Shown here: positions 30,233 to 39,845 of the stretch, one piece after another
How the letters are laid out: each line of letters starts with the position of its first letter
Numbering within the stretch: the first letter of the stretch is position 1
Assembly (NCBI RefSeq): GCF_039912695.1
Contig: NZ_JBDSPJ010000002.1
Location: forward strand, 202,551-266,550
DNA from: Pseudolysinimonas_A sp039912695
GTDB lineage: Bacteria > Actinomycetota > Actinomycetes > Actinomycetales > Microbacteriaceae
Direction: 5' to 3'
DNA length: 64,000 bases
The notes under the pieces: model-generated
The model's input: only the letters and a program-made list of their open reading frames with translations
Told to the model about the DNA's origin: nothing
Databases searched by the model: none
Program-made: the position numbers and the translations under genes

Positions 30233-30339
30233 CTCGCCATCGTATGACCGTGCGCTGGACGCTTGCCGGGTGGTGTCTGTACGCCGCGTCAGATGATCAG
30301 ACGGCGGGAAAGCTCACGCGAGTGCGGGAATCAGCGCGA

Positions 30340-31905
30340 TCAGCCGGAGCCCGCGACCGACACGGGATGATCGTAGATCCAGACCGTTTGACCGTCTCCG
30401 CATGAGACGGTGCGATCAGGGACACCGAAGCGCGCGCGAAGCACGTCACCGTCGATGGCGCGTTCGTCGCCTTGCTCATTGGCGTAGAAGAAGGTGCCGC
30501 TTTCCGAGCGGGAATACGCGCGATTCGTCAGCCAAAGATTTGGCACGACATCGGGTGTGACGGGAATGAGTCTGAAGCCGGTCGCCGACGGCAGCGACAC
30601 GCGGCGGGCATCCGAGAAGGTGGCGAACCCGACCTGCCCGGGAACGGCGTCATCGAGGCACCGCGTCTCGGCGCCTCGATACCCGAAGTAGCGGTCCGGA
30701 CTAGCCAGATTCTGTAACCCCCCGGTGGCGACCCCGATGATGAGCAGACCCGCCGTCCCGGCGATCCCCACGGCACGCAGCGCCGACCATGGGAGCGCGA
30801 ATGTCACGAGTGCGAACGGCAGAATGAGCGCGGGCCAAAAGTAGTAGTAATGCGTGATCATCGCGATGAAAGTGGCTACCAGACCACCGACCGGCACGAG
30901 CCCGAGGTACACGGTGGCAAACATCCGGGGCGCATCGAGGCCGGCAGGGCGCCCGGCCACGAGTCGGACCCACGCCGTCGCTGCCGCGGCGAGGCAGCCG
31001 AGGGCGAGCAGCGCCCCGAGCGGAAGCACGAATCCAGCCGCAGGATCGAGCAACTGATAGGCCCAGTAGGGCTGAAGCTGCGAGAGCCGGGATCCGAACA
31101 CGGTGGGATTCATATACGTGAACAGCCCGGTACCTTGCAGCGGGGTCACGATCCCCCGCACGATCACCGCCACCGCGAGCAGGCCGAGCACCCAGGCCGC
31201 TGGCCGCACCGTCGATCGCCACCCCGAACGGACGAGGCGGGCGACGAGGATGGCGACCAGACCGGGCGCCGCGAAGACCAAGGTGAGGGGGTTCGAGGCG
31301 ATCGTCAGGGCGAGCCCGACCCCGATCACCGCGCGCATCCACGGGCGGGTGACGAGAAGCAACAGCGGTGCCCCGAGAAGCGCGAAGTACATCCCGGCGT
31401 AGTACGTCGGTGCCAGATGGAACGACATCACCCAACTGGTCCCGAGAAGCGGAATGAGCAGAAGCGGAACTATCGCAATCGCGGCCCGCAACGTCACGGC
31501 GATAGCGCCGCTGGTCGGCCACAGCGTTCGAGCGAGCCCCACAAACAGGAGGAAGATCACCACCTGGTTCAGGATCGCGACCGCGAGGTAGTAGCCGTAG
31601 ATGCTCCCGCCGGCGACAACGAAGGCGATGCCGCTCATCGGCAGCTCCGGGAAGACGAAGACTTGCGGCGAGAAGCTCCAGTCCAGGGTCCGGCCCGCCG
31701 CGACGTCGCCCCAGAACTGGAACAGCGTGCCGTTGTCGCTCGAGCGCAACTCCCACGAGATCGGCCAGGTCGAGGCAGCGCCCGGGTCGCCGCCCGCGCG
31801 AATCAGGAAGACAACGGCTGTGGCACCGCCGACGACCACCGCCGCAAGCGCAATCAGGCCGAACACAGCTCTGCGTGATCCGACCGGGTCACGCAGGTTA
31901 GACAT
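30340..31905 (-). CDS. Polytopic membrane protein of unknown function downstream of parE
   Basis: Protein of 521 residues with an N-terminal helix (VFGLIALAAVVVGGATAVVF), an extracytoplasmic loop containing SWELRSSDNGTLFQFWGD, then about nine more helices and a soluble C-terminal domain (after 400) with cysteine-containing segments ETRCLDDAVPG and TVSCGDGQTVW. The architecture resembles GT-C glycosyltransferases, but I cannot identify a catalytic motif. Start overlaps the parE stop by 8 bases, so expression is probably coupled to parE. Confidence 0.75.
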   Translation of the reverse strand: MSNLRDPVGSRRAVFGLIALAAVVVGGATAVVFLIRAGGDPGAASTWPISWELRSSDNGTLFQFWGDVAAGRTLDWSFSPQVFVFPELPMSGIAFVVAGGSIYGYYLAVAILNQVVIFLLFVGLARTLWPTSGAIAVTLRAAIAIVPLLLIPLLGTSWVMSFHLAPTYYAGMYFALLGAPLLLLVTRPWMRAVIGVGLALTIASNPLTLVFAAPGLVAILVARLVRSGWRSTVRPAAWVLGLLAVAVIVRGIVTPLQGTGLFTYMNPTVFGSRLSQLQPYWAYQLLDPAAGFVLPLGALLALGCLAAAATAWVRLVAGRPAGLDAPRMFATVYLGLVPVGGLVATFIAMITHYYYFWPALILPFALVTFALPWSALRAVGIAGTAGLLIIGVATGGLQNLASPDRYFGYRGAETRCLDDAVPGQVGFATFSDARRVSLPSATGFRLIPVTPDVVPNLWLTNRAYSRSESGTFFYANEQGDERAIDGDVLRARFGVPDRTVSCGDGQTVWIYDHPVSVAGSG

Positions 31906-33979
31906 CGATTCGACCTCGGTCGAGCCCCTGCCCGGCGATGATGAACTCTTTGCGCGGAGCGACGTCGTTGCCCATCAGTAGCTCGAAGACCCGTGACGCG
32001 TTCTCGGCATCCGTCACTCTGACGCGCCGGAGGGTGCGGTGTTGGCGACTCATCGTCGTCTCAGCGAGCTGGTCGGCATCCATCTCGCCGAGCCCCTTGT
32101 AGCGCTGGATCGGATCCTGATATTTCTTGCCGGTCTTTTCGAGGTTCTTCAAAACTCCGTGCAGTTCGACCTCGGAGTACGTGTAAATGACCTCGTTGGG
32201 CTTCGTACCGGGATTCATCACGATCACGCGGTGGAGCGGCGGCACCGCGGAAAACACCCGACCTTCGTCGATCATCGGGCGCATGTAGCGGAAGAACAGC
32301 GTCAGAAGCAGGGTCCGGATGTGGGCGCCATCGACATCAGCATCGGCCATGATGATGACCTTGCCGTAGCGGGCCTGCTCGATGTCGAACGTGCGTCCGG
32401 AGCCAGCACCGATGACCTGGATGATCGAGGCACATTCCGCGTTGCTGAGCATGTCGGCGACGGACGCCTTCTGCACGTTGAGGATCTTGCCGCGAATCGG
32501 CAGCAGCGCCTGAAACTCGCTGTCGCGCCCGAGCTTCGCCGTGCCGAGGGCCGAGTCGCCCTCCACGATGAACAATTCGGTACCCAGCACATCGTTCGAG
32601 CGGCAGTCGACCAGTTTCGCCGGGAGGGATGACGACTCGAGCGCGTTCTTGCGACGCTGCGTCTCTTTGTGGGCGCGCGCCGAGATGCGGGCTTTCATTT
32701 CGGCGACGATCTTGTCGAGCACGAGCGCCGCCTGCGTCTTGTCGTCACGCTTGCTACTCGTGAATCGTTCGGCCATCGCTTTGGCGATCACGTTTGCCAC
32801 GATGTTGCGAATCGCGGGGGTGCCGAGCACCTCTTTGGTCTGGCCCTCGAACTGCGGTTCGGCGATGCGAACCGTGAGCACGGCGGTCAGCCCGGCGAAG
32901 ATGTCTTCCTTGTCGAGCTTCTCCGCCGCCGTGACCTTCAGGCGCCGCGCGTTTCTCTCGATCTCGGCACGGAGGAACTTCATCAATCCCTGGTCGAACC
33001 CGGCCTGGTGGGTGCCACCCTTCGGGGTCGCGATGATGTTGACGAACGACCGGATCGTGGTGTCGTACCCGGTTCCCCAGCGCAGCGCGATGTCGACCTC
33101 GGCTTCGCGCTGCAGTTCGGTCGCGACCATGTGGCCGTCATCCTGAAGCACGGGAACGGTTTCGCTATACGGCCCGCTGCCCTGGATGCGCCAGGTGTCG
33201 GTGATCGCCGCATCGGGGGCGAGGAAGTTGGCAAACTCCGAGATGCCGCCTGCGAACCGGAACTCGTCGACAGCGGGTTCTTCGGCACGCTCGTCACGGA
33301 TTTCTAGTCCGAGCCCGGGCACCAGGAACGCGGTCTGCCGCGCGCGGGCGTGGAGTTCATCCATCTGAAAGTCGGCACCGCGGGTGAAGATCTGCCGGTC
33401 TGCCCAGTAGCGGATGCGGGTTCCGGTGACGCCCTTCGCCACCTTGCCGACGACGGTGAGTTCGCTGCCGTTGGTGAACGGCGCGAACGGGGCGTCAGGA
33501 GACGGCTCACCCACATCCGCGAATCGTCCGGGTTCGCCGCGGTGAAACGACATCGCCCAGGTCTTGCCGTCGCGGTCGACCTCGACATCCAGCCGCTCGG
33601 AGAGCGCGTTGACCACGGAGGCGCCGACGCCGTGCAGACCGCCCGAGGCGGCGTACGACCCCGACCCGAACTTGCCGCCGGCGTGCAACTTGGTGAAGAC
33701 CACCTCGACGCCGGTGAGTCCGGTCTTCGGTTCGATGTCGACCGGGATGCCGCGGGCGCTGTCGCGTACCTCGACGCTCGCATCCGGGCGCAGCACGATC
33801 TCGATCTCGGTGCCGTGACCGGCGAGGGCCTCGTCCACGGAGTTGTCGATGATCTCCCAGAGGCAGTGCATCAATCCGCGGGAATCGGTGGACCCGATGT
33901 ACATGCCCGGCCGCTTGCGTACCGCCTCTAGGCCCTCGAGCACCGAGAGGTGGCGGGCGGAATAGTCGTCGCTCGCCAC
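31898..33979 (-). CDS. parE: DNA topoisomerase IV subunit B
   Basis: ATPase subunit of topoisomerase IV, 693 residues. GHKL ATP-binding motifs are WEIIDNSVDEALAGHG, DSARGIPVDIEP and GGLHGVGASVVNALSERL. The TOPRIM domain has the metal glutamate in LFIVEGDSALGTAKLGRD and DADVDGAHIRTLLLT. The C-terminal GyrB-like motif is YKGLGEMDADQLAETTM. Start is GTG 33979 with a GAAGGAG site 8 bases upstream. Pairing with the ParC in this window is inferred because gyrB and gyrA normally lie next to each other near the origin. Confidence 0.93.
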   Translation of the reverse strand: MASDDYSARHLSVLEGLEAVRKRPGMYIGSTDSRGLMHCLWEIIDNSVDEALAGHGTEIEIVLRPDASVEVRDSARGIPVDIEPKTGLTGVEVVFTKLHAGGKFGSGSYAASGGLHGVGASVVNALSERLDVEVDRDGKTWAMSFHRGEPGRFADVGEPSPDAPFAPFTNGSELTVVGKVAKGVTGTRIRYWADRQIFTRGADFQMDELHARARQTAFLVPGLGLEIRDERAEEPAVDEFRFAGGISEFANFLAPDAAITDTWRIQGSGPYSETVPVLQDDGHMVATELQREAEVDIALRWGTGYDTTIRSFVNIIATPKGGTHQAGFDQGLMKFLRAEIERNARRLKVTAAEKLDKEDIFAGLTAVLTVRIAEPQFEGQTKEVLGTPAIRNIVANVIAKAMAERFTSSKRDDKTQAALVLDKIVAEMKARISARAHKETQRRKNALESSSLPAKLVDCRSNDVLGTELFIVEGDSALGTAKLGRDSEFQALLPIRGKILNVQKASVADMLSNAECASIIQVIGAGSGRTFDIEQARYGKVIIMADADVDGAHIRTLLLTLFFRYMRPMIDEGRVFSAVPPLHRVIVMNPGTKPNEVIYTYSEVELHGVLKNLEKTGKKYQDPIQRYKGLGEMDADQLAETTMSRQHRTLRRVRVTDAENASRVFELLMGNDVAPRKEFIIAGQGLDRGRIDV

Positions 33980-34202
33980 GGGTTGTGCTCCTTCGGGACG
34001 AATGGCCGAAGCTGGCCGTCGATCAGACTAACCCCGCCTGCCGACGCCGCTGCCGCGACATTCCGCCCGACTCAGGACCGTCACACTCTCAGCAGAAAAA
34101 CCGTGCGCCGTGAGCGAAATGCAACGCACGTGACACGTCTTCGACACGGACGCGTGCTTGGATGGAGACACGGAACGCTGATCGCAACCCGAGGAGGAGC
34201 CC

Positions 34203-34454
34203 ATGTCGCAGTTCGCACCCGAGAACTCAGTTGACGAGTTGGATGTCGATGGACGCAGCCTCGATGCTCACACCCTGACCGGCCTCGACCGCTGTGACTA
34301 CTGCGGCGCTCAGGCCTACGTGCGTGCAACCCTCGCCACCGGCGAGTTGCTGTTCTGCGCGCACCACGCGTCGGAGTTCAAGTCGAAGATCCAGCCGATG
34401 GCGCTTGCGTGGCACGACGAGTCGAGCAAGTTGTTCGAGCCGGTCGGCGAGTAA
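34203..34454 (+). CDS. Small zinc-ribbon protein of the DUF7455 type
   Basis: Protein of 83 residues with a CDYCGAQAYVRATLATGELLFCAHHASEF core: a CxxC pair, then C and HH that together could bind one zinc ion. This arrangement is common in small actinobacterial proteins encoded near sigma-factor genes. Function unknown. A very strong GAGGAGG ribosome site precedes the ATG and a strong terminator follows, so it is a highly expressed single-gene unit by appearance. Confidence 0.85.
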   Translation: MSQFAPENSVDELDVDGRSLDAHTLTGLDRCDYCGAQAYVRATLATGELLFCAHHASEFKSKIQPMALAWHDESSKLFEPVGE

Positions 34455-34470
34455 CCCCGCACTTCTTTCA

Positions 34471-34510
34471 CGAAAGCCCCGGTCCTGCCGTTTGAGGACC
34501 GGGGCTTTCG
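34471..34510 (+). terminator. Strong intrinsic terminator after the zinc-ribbon gene
   Basis: Perfect 16-bp stem CGAAAGCCCCGGTCCT/AGGACCGGGGCTTTCG with an 8-base loop, 16 bases after the stop codon at 34454. It isolates the zinc-ribbon gene from the racemase pair that starts about 20 bases further on. Confidence 0.88.
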
Positions 34511-34532
34511 TCGTCCCGTGCTTGGATGGGGC

Positions 34533-35201
34533 GTGCTCAGGCGTCGTGCGGTCATCGACCTCGCTGCTTTCGCATCCAACATGTCTCTCTCGGGGTTGTC
34601 CGTTCTTGATGCACGTGCGGATGCTTTTGGCCACGGGCTGGCTTTAGTGGCACCCGTCGCGCTCGAAGCAGGCGTTCGCGGAGTGGTGGTCAGTGACGAA
34701 CGGGATGCCGCAGTCGCCGTCGCCTGCGGCTTCAGTTCAAAAATGGTGATTATCGATCGCGACGGTGCGGGTGCGGCTTCGCGTGCCTATGGGCTCGACG
34801 GGGTCGGAATTGCGGTGATGTCGGTCATCGGTGAGGTGGTAGCCGTCAAGTCGGTTGCCGAAGGTGCTGGCGTCTCGTACGGGTACACCTACCGCACGGC
34901 GTCCGCGACGCAGCTCGCGCTCGTCGCGCTCGGGTATGCCGACGGGGTGCCGCGGTTGGCCTCTAACCGGGCGCAGGTGATGGTCGGCGGTGGGAGGTAT
35001 CCGCTCGTGGGCCGGGTCGCGATGGATCAGTTCGTCGTCGACTGCGGTGACGACGTGCCCGAGCTCGGATCCGACGCTGTGCTGTTCGGCGACCCGTCTC
35101 GGGGCGAGCCGTCAGCACTCGACTGGGCCGAATGGACCGAGCGCGACGCCCTCGCGCTGACCGCCGGCATCGCCTCACGCGTGAACCGGGTAGCGCGATG
35201 A
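34533..35201 (+). CDS. Alanine racemase C-terminal-domain protein with shortened barrel and no PLP lysine
   Basis: Alr-family protein of about 222 residues versus roughly 370 for a complete racemase. The N-terminus resembles Alr strand 1 but the PLP lysine is replaced: ARADAFGHG where functional enzymes have VKADAYGHG. Most of the TIM barrel (about 150 residues) is missing between GVVVSDERDAAVAVA and YGLDGVGIAV. The C-terminal beta domain is complete, with the catalytic-tyrosine motif GVSYGYTYRT, ALGYADGVPR and the substrate-contact motif GRVAMDQFVVD. It overlaps the next racemase gene by ATGA. I use GTG 34533 with GGATGGGG just upstream; GTG 34518 is possible. Alone it should be inactive; it may complete the active site of its neighbour. 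Confidence 0.85.
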   Translation: MLRRRAVIDLAAFASNMSLSGLSVLDARADAFGHGLALVAPVALEAGVRGVVVSDERDAAVAVACGFSSKMVIIDRDGAGAASRAYGLDGVGIAVMSVIGEVVAVKSVAEGAGVSYGYTYRTASATQLALVALGYADGVPRLASNRAQVMVGGGRYPLVGRVAMDQFVVDCGDDVPELGSDAVLFGDPSRGEPSALDWAEWTERDALALTAGIASRVNRVAR

Positions 35202-36283
35202 GCGGCGCATCCGGCACTCGGCTCGAACTCGATCTCGACGCCCTCCGCCACAACGTGCGGCACCTGTCGTCGCTCGCAGCTCCGGCCCGCACCATGCTCG
35301 CCGTCAAGGCGGATGCCTACGGCCACGGGATGCTGCCGTTCGCCCGCGCAGCCCTCGAGTCAGGCGCCGATTCGCTTGCGGTGCTCGATGTTCCCGCAGC
35401 CCTTGAGCTGCGGGCCGCGGGAGTTGACGCGCAACTCTTCGCTTGGCTGCACGGACAGGACACTGACTTCCGCGCGGCGATCGAAGCCGACGTTGACCTG
35501 GGCGTCTCGTCGCTCCTCGAACTGCGTCGAATCGGTGAAGCGGGCGCGACTCGTCCGGCCGACGTGCACCTGAAGATCGACACCGGTCTGCACCGAAATG
35601 GGGCGAGCCCAGAAAACTGGCCCGCCCTGGTCAGCGAGGCGATCGCCTACGCCCAACGTGGTCGGGTGAAGATCGCCGGGCTCTGGTCACACCTCGCCGA
35701 CGCCTCCCCCGCCGCCGACGCCGCCGCGCTCGGCGAATTCCGAGCGGCGATCGCGGTTGCGGCCGGACTGGGTGTACCGACGGAGGGCGATGAACGACCG
35801 CTGCTGCACCTCGCCGCGAGTTCGGCGGGCATTCGTGAGCCCGAGGCACGCTTCGACCTCGTGCGGTTCGGCATCGCCGCCTACGGCGTCTCCCCCTTCG
35901 ATGACATCGACGGCCCCGGACTCGGGCTGCGCGGCACGATGCGCCTCATCGCGACCGTGGTCGACGTTGACGGCTCGACGGCGACACTCGACGTCGGCTC
36001 GGCCGACGGAGTTCCGCCCTCGGTACTCGGTGCATCCGGCTCCGGCGCCGAAGTACTTCTCGCCGGGGAACGTGCGGCCGTCACAGCGGTTCGGATCGAC
36101 ACCCTTCTGGTCGCCATACCGGACGGTGTCGTCGCCGAAGTGGGTGCCCCAGTGGTGGTGTTCGGTGCTGGCGACGACGGTGAGCCGACGGTGGAGGACT
36201 GGGCGACCTGGGCGGGCACGATCGGCGATGAGATCCTCGCCCGATCCTCACGACGCATCCCGCGAGTGCTGCTGGACGAGTAG
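35198..36283 (+). CDS. alr: Alanine racemase lacking the catalytic tyrosine segment
   Basis: PLP-dependent racemase of 361 residues making D-alanine for peptidoglycan. The barrel is complete: PLP lysine in LAVKADAYGHG, LKIDTGLHRNG with the conserved Arg, GLWSHLADAS (His) and the phosphate-side Arg in DLVRFGIAAYG. The C-terminal domain is diverged: the segment that should carry the base tyrosine (VSYG) is deleted, reading TVVDVDGSTATLDVGSADG, and the usual RVxMDQ is AVRIDTLL. The preceding overlapping gene carries exactly these missing parts. Racemases form head-to-tail dimers in which Lys and Tyr come from different subunits, so a heteromer is plausible. The stop is 2 bases from the convergent F420-ligase gene. 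Confidence 0.87.
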   Translation: MSGASGTRLELDLDALRHNVRHLSSLAAPARTMLAVKADAYGHGMLPFARAALESGADSLAVLDVPAALELRAAGVDAQLFAWLHGQDTDFRAAIEADVDLGVSSLLELRRIGEAGATRPADVHLKIDTGLHRNGASPENWPALVSEAIAYAQRGRVKIAGLWSHLADASPAADAAALGEFRAAIAVAAGLGVPTEGDERPLLHLAASSAGIREPEARFDLVRFGIAAYGVSPFDDIDGPGLGLRGTMRLIATVVDVDGSTATLDVGSADGVPPSVLGASGSGAEVLLAGERAAVTAVRIDTLLVAIPDGVVAEVGAPVVVFGAGDDGEPTVEDWATWAGTIGDEILARSSRRIPRVLLDE

Positions 36284-36285
36284 CC

Positions 36286-37020
36286 CTACGTCACGCGGCG
36301 GATGATCCCCAACGGGGTCGACTCGTGACCCTGGCCGATCGGGTTGTCTTTAAGGATGCGCGCGACGAGCAACTCGTCGGCGCGGGTCAGCGTCGAGCCC
36401 AACACGTTGCCGCCGATGTCGTTGATGTCGACCAGCAGAACGTTGACTGATCTACCGCGGCCGACCAGGACATCCCGAACGTGCTCAGAAGTCTGTCGCG
36501 GTTTCGCGGCGGTCAGCACGACCATCTCGTCATACGGCGGGATGGTCGGATAACCGGGGCCGTCAATGCCGCGTGCCTTCGTGCCGGCAACCCGGTAGAA
36601 GTCGCCCGTGCGGCCGAACCGCTTGGTCACGACCGAAACGGCAGCGGCGAACAGGATGCGCGGGGTGCCGACCTCGCGGATCGCCCACTCCATCGTCTCG
36701 GGCATGCCGAGGCCGATGCCGGTCGTCGTGCGCACGACGCGCTTCGACAACCAGACCGCGAGCGGGCGGGACGTCATCTCGTCGACGCGGTAGGCCCGCC
36801 CCTGCGATGCGGCGACCATTTTCTCGGTCATGAACAGCCAGTCGCCGTCTTGCAGAACGGGCAACGCGTACTTCTCGATCACCGGATCGAGGGCCTCGCC
36901 GGGCAGCACGACGTGGGTCTTAATCGGGATGCGCTCGAACCGCGCACCGTCGACCTCGATCTCACGGGGTCGCTGGTGGGCTTCTTCGTCGTACGGAACG
37001 TCGAGGTGGCCGTGGTCCAC
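36286..37020 (-). CDS. Coenzyme F420-0:L-glutamate ligase domain protein (stand-alone)
   Basis: Protein of 244 residues with the F420 ligase (CofE/FbiB N-terminal) fold. Segments such as IPIKTHVVLPGEALDPVIE, LQDGDWLFMTEKMVAASQG and LVDINDIGGNVLG, with an acidic DIND pair, fit the GTP/metal site of the family. CofE adds glutamate to F420 by a gamma link. No other F420 biosynthesis gene is in the window, and stand-alone members occur in organisms without F420, so another gamma-glutamyl ligase role is possible. GTG 37020 lies 19 bases after the sigA stop on the same strand; the start is not firmly fixed. Confidence 0.78.
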   Translation of the reverse strand: MDHGHLDVPYDEEAHQRPREIEVDGARFERIPIKTHVVLPGEALDPVIEKYALPVLQDGDWLFMTEKMVAASQGRAYRVDEMTSRPLAVWLSKRVVRTTTGIGLGMPETMEWAIREVGTPRILFAAAVSVVTKRFGRTGDFYRVAGTKARGIDGPGYPTIPPYDEMVVLTAAKPRQTSEHVRDVLVGRGRSVNVLLVDINDIGGNVLGSTLTRADELLVARILKDNPIGQGHESTPLGIIRRVT

Positions 37021-37039
37021 GGTCGCGGGTCAGCCGGCT

Positions 37040-38686
<1,647 letters not shown>

Positions 38687-38789
38687 CCGGTTCCCTTCCG
38701 AGACGTTTCCGGGCATTACTAAGACCCTTGTCAAGTCCCCGCGCCTCACCAATCGAGACTTCGGAAACCCAACCGGGTCCTGGAAATTG

Positions 38790-38798
38790 ATTATCGCA
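38790..38798 (-). promoter_or_regulatory. Candidate extended -10 promoter for sigA
   Basis: On the minus strand TGCGATAAT provides a TGn extension plus a GATAAT -10 hexamer, about 103 bases upstream of the sigA ATG. No good -35 is seen at 17 bases, as is usual for extended -10 promoters. A separate TTGACA occurs nearer the gene without a matching -10. Confidence 0.45.
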
Positions 38799-38841
38799 CA
38801 GTCCTGCCGACCCGGCTTGCACAGGTCAGCGCAGGAAAAGT

Positions 38842-39753
38842 TCAGTTCTCGTCGTCGCGACGATTCGCCAAGAACTTCTCCAGCTCGGCCGCGAGCGAGT
38901 CGCCGCCTGGAAGTTCTCCGCTGGCATCCATTAGGGGCGAGGGCAGCGGGTTGTCTTCCATGTAGCTGTCGTGGCGCTCTTCGAGGGCACCCACCAACCG
39001 CTGGAGTTCCGTGTTGTTCTGCACCTGGTCATCCACTTTCGCGAGGAAGTCGCGGTTCTCTTGCCGCAACTTCTCGGTCGGAAAGATCAGGCCGGTCGCT
39101 GCGCTGATGCTCTCGAGCGCAGTAACTGCGGCCTGCGGATACGCCGTATCGGAGAGGTAGTGCGGGATGAGCAGCACGAATCCGGCGGTCGGATGCCCGA
39201 GTTGCTGCAACTTGTACTCGATCAGGTGCAGGGCGTTCGACGGAACCTGAGTGCGCGGACGCCAGACCGACATCGTGTCGATCAGCTCCATCCGGTTGCC
39301 ACTCACCGTCACCCCGATCGGGCGGGTGTGCGGCGTTGGCATCGGGATGGCGTGCACCCAGGTGGTGTCCTTCACCTTGTAGCGCTCGACGAGTTGCACG
39401 ACGGCGTCGGTGAAGCGCTCCCACTGGAAGTCGGGTTCAAAACCCGTCAGGAAGAGGAACGGCTGGCCGAGTTCATCCTTCGCGAGATAGAGGGAGAGTT
39501 TCGAGGGCTTGTAATCGCTCAGGTGATCCTGATCGAAGTACATCGTTGGGCGCCGAGCGCGGTAGTCGAGAAGTGCGTCCGTGTCGAACGCGACAACCTC
39601 ATTCATCTCGAGGTTTTCGAGCAGGTACTCACTCAGTTGCGTGACGGCGTTGCCCGCATCGGCGAAGCCCGTGAGACCCGCAATGAGGTGCAGGCCGGTG
39701 GGCACTTGCGTGACCTCGACCGACAGGTCGTACAGGCCATCCGGATCACGCAT
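38842..39753 (-). CDS. PAC2 family protein (proteasome assembly chaperone-like)
   Basis: Protein of 303 residues of the PAC2 family, related to archaeal and eukaryotic proteasome assembly chaperones. Typical blocks are LIAGLTGFADAGNAVTQLSEYL near the N-terminus, FLFLTGFEPDFQWERF and WVHAIPMPTPHTRP, then HYLSDTAYPQAAVTALES. The C-terminal 60 residues form a charged helix ending EKFLANRRDDEN. Actinobacterial members are mostly uncharacterised; several lineages encode them even without a proteasome. Its start faces pepA divergently with 92 bases between. Confidence 0.88.
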   Translation of the reverse strand: MRDPDGLYDLSVEVTQVPTGLHLIAGLTGFADAGNAVTQLSEYLLENLEMNEVVAFDTDALLDYRARRPTMYFDQDHLSDYKPSKLSLYLAKDELGQPFLFLTGFEPDFQWERFTDAVVQLVERYKVKDTTWVHAIPMPTPHTRPIGVTVSGNRMELIDTMSVWRPRTQVPSNALHLIEYKLQQLGHPTAGFVLLIPHYLSDTAYPQAAVTALESISAATGLIFPTEKLRQENRDFLAKVDDQVQNNTELQRLVGALEERHDSYMEDNPLPSPLMDASGELPGGDSLAAELEKFLANRRDDEN

Positions 39754-39845
39754 GCCTCGATTCTAATTTCCGGAGCCACTGCGCCGCACGGCCAACGGGT
39801 CGACCCGCGTCAAGCCGAGAGCGAACACGCGGTTACCATGCCGCT

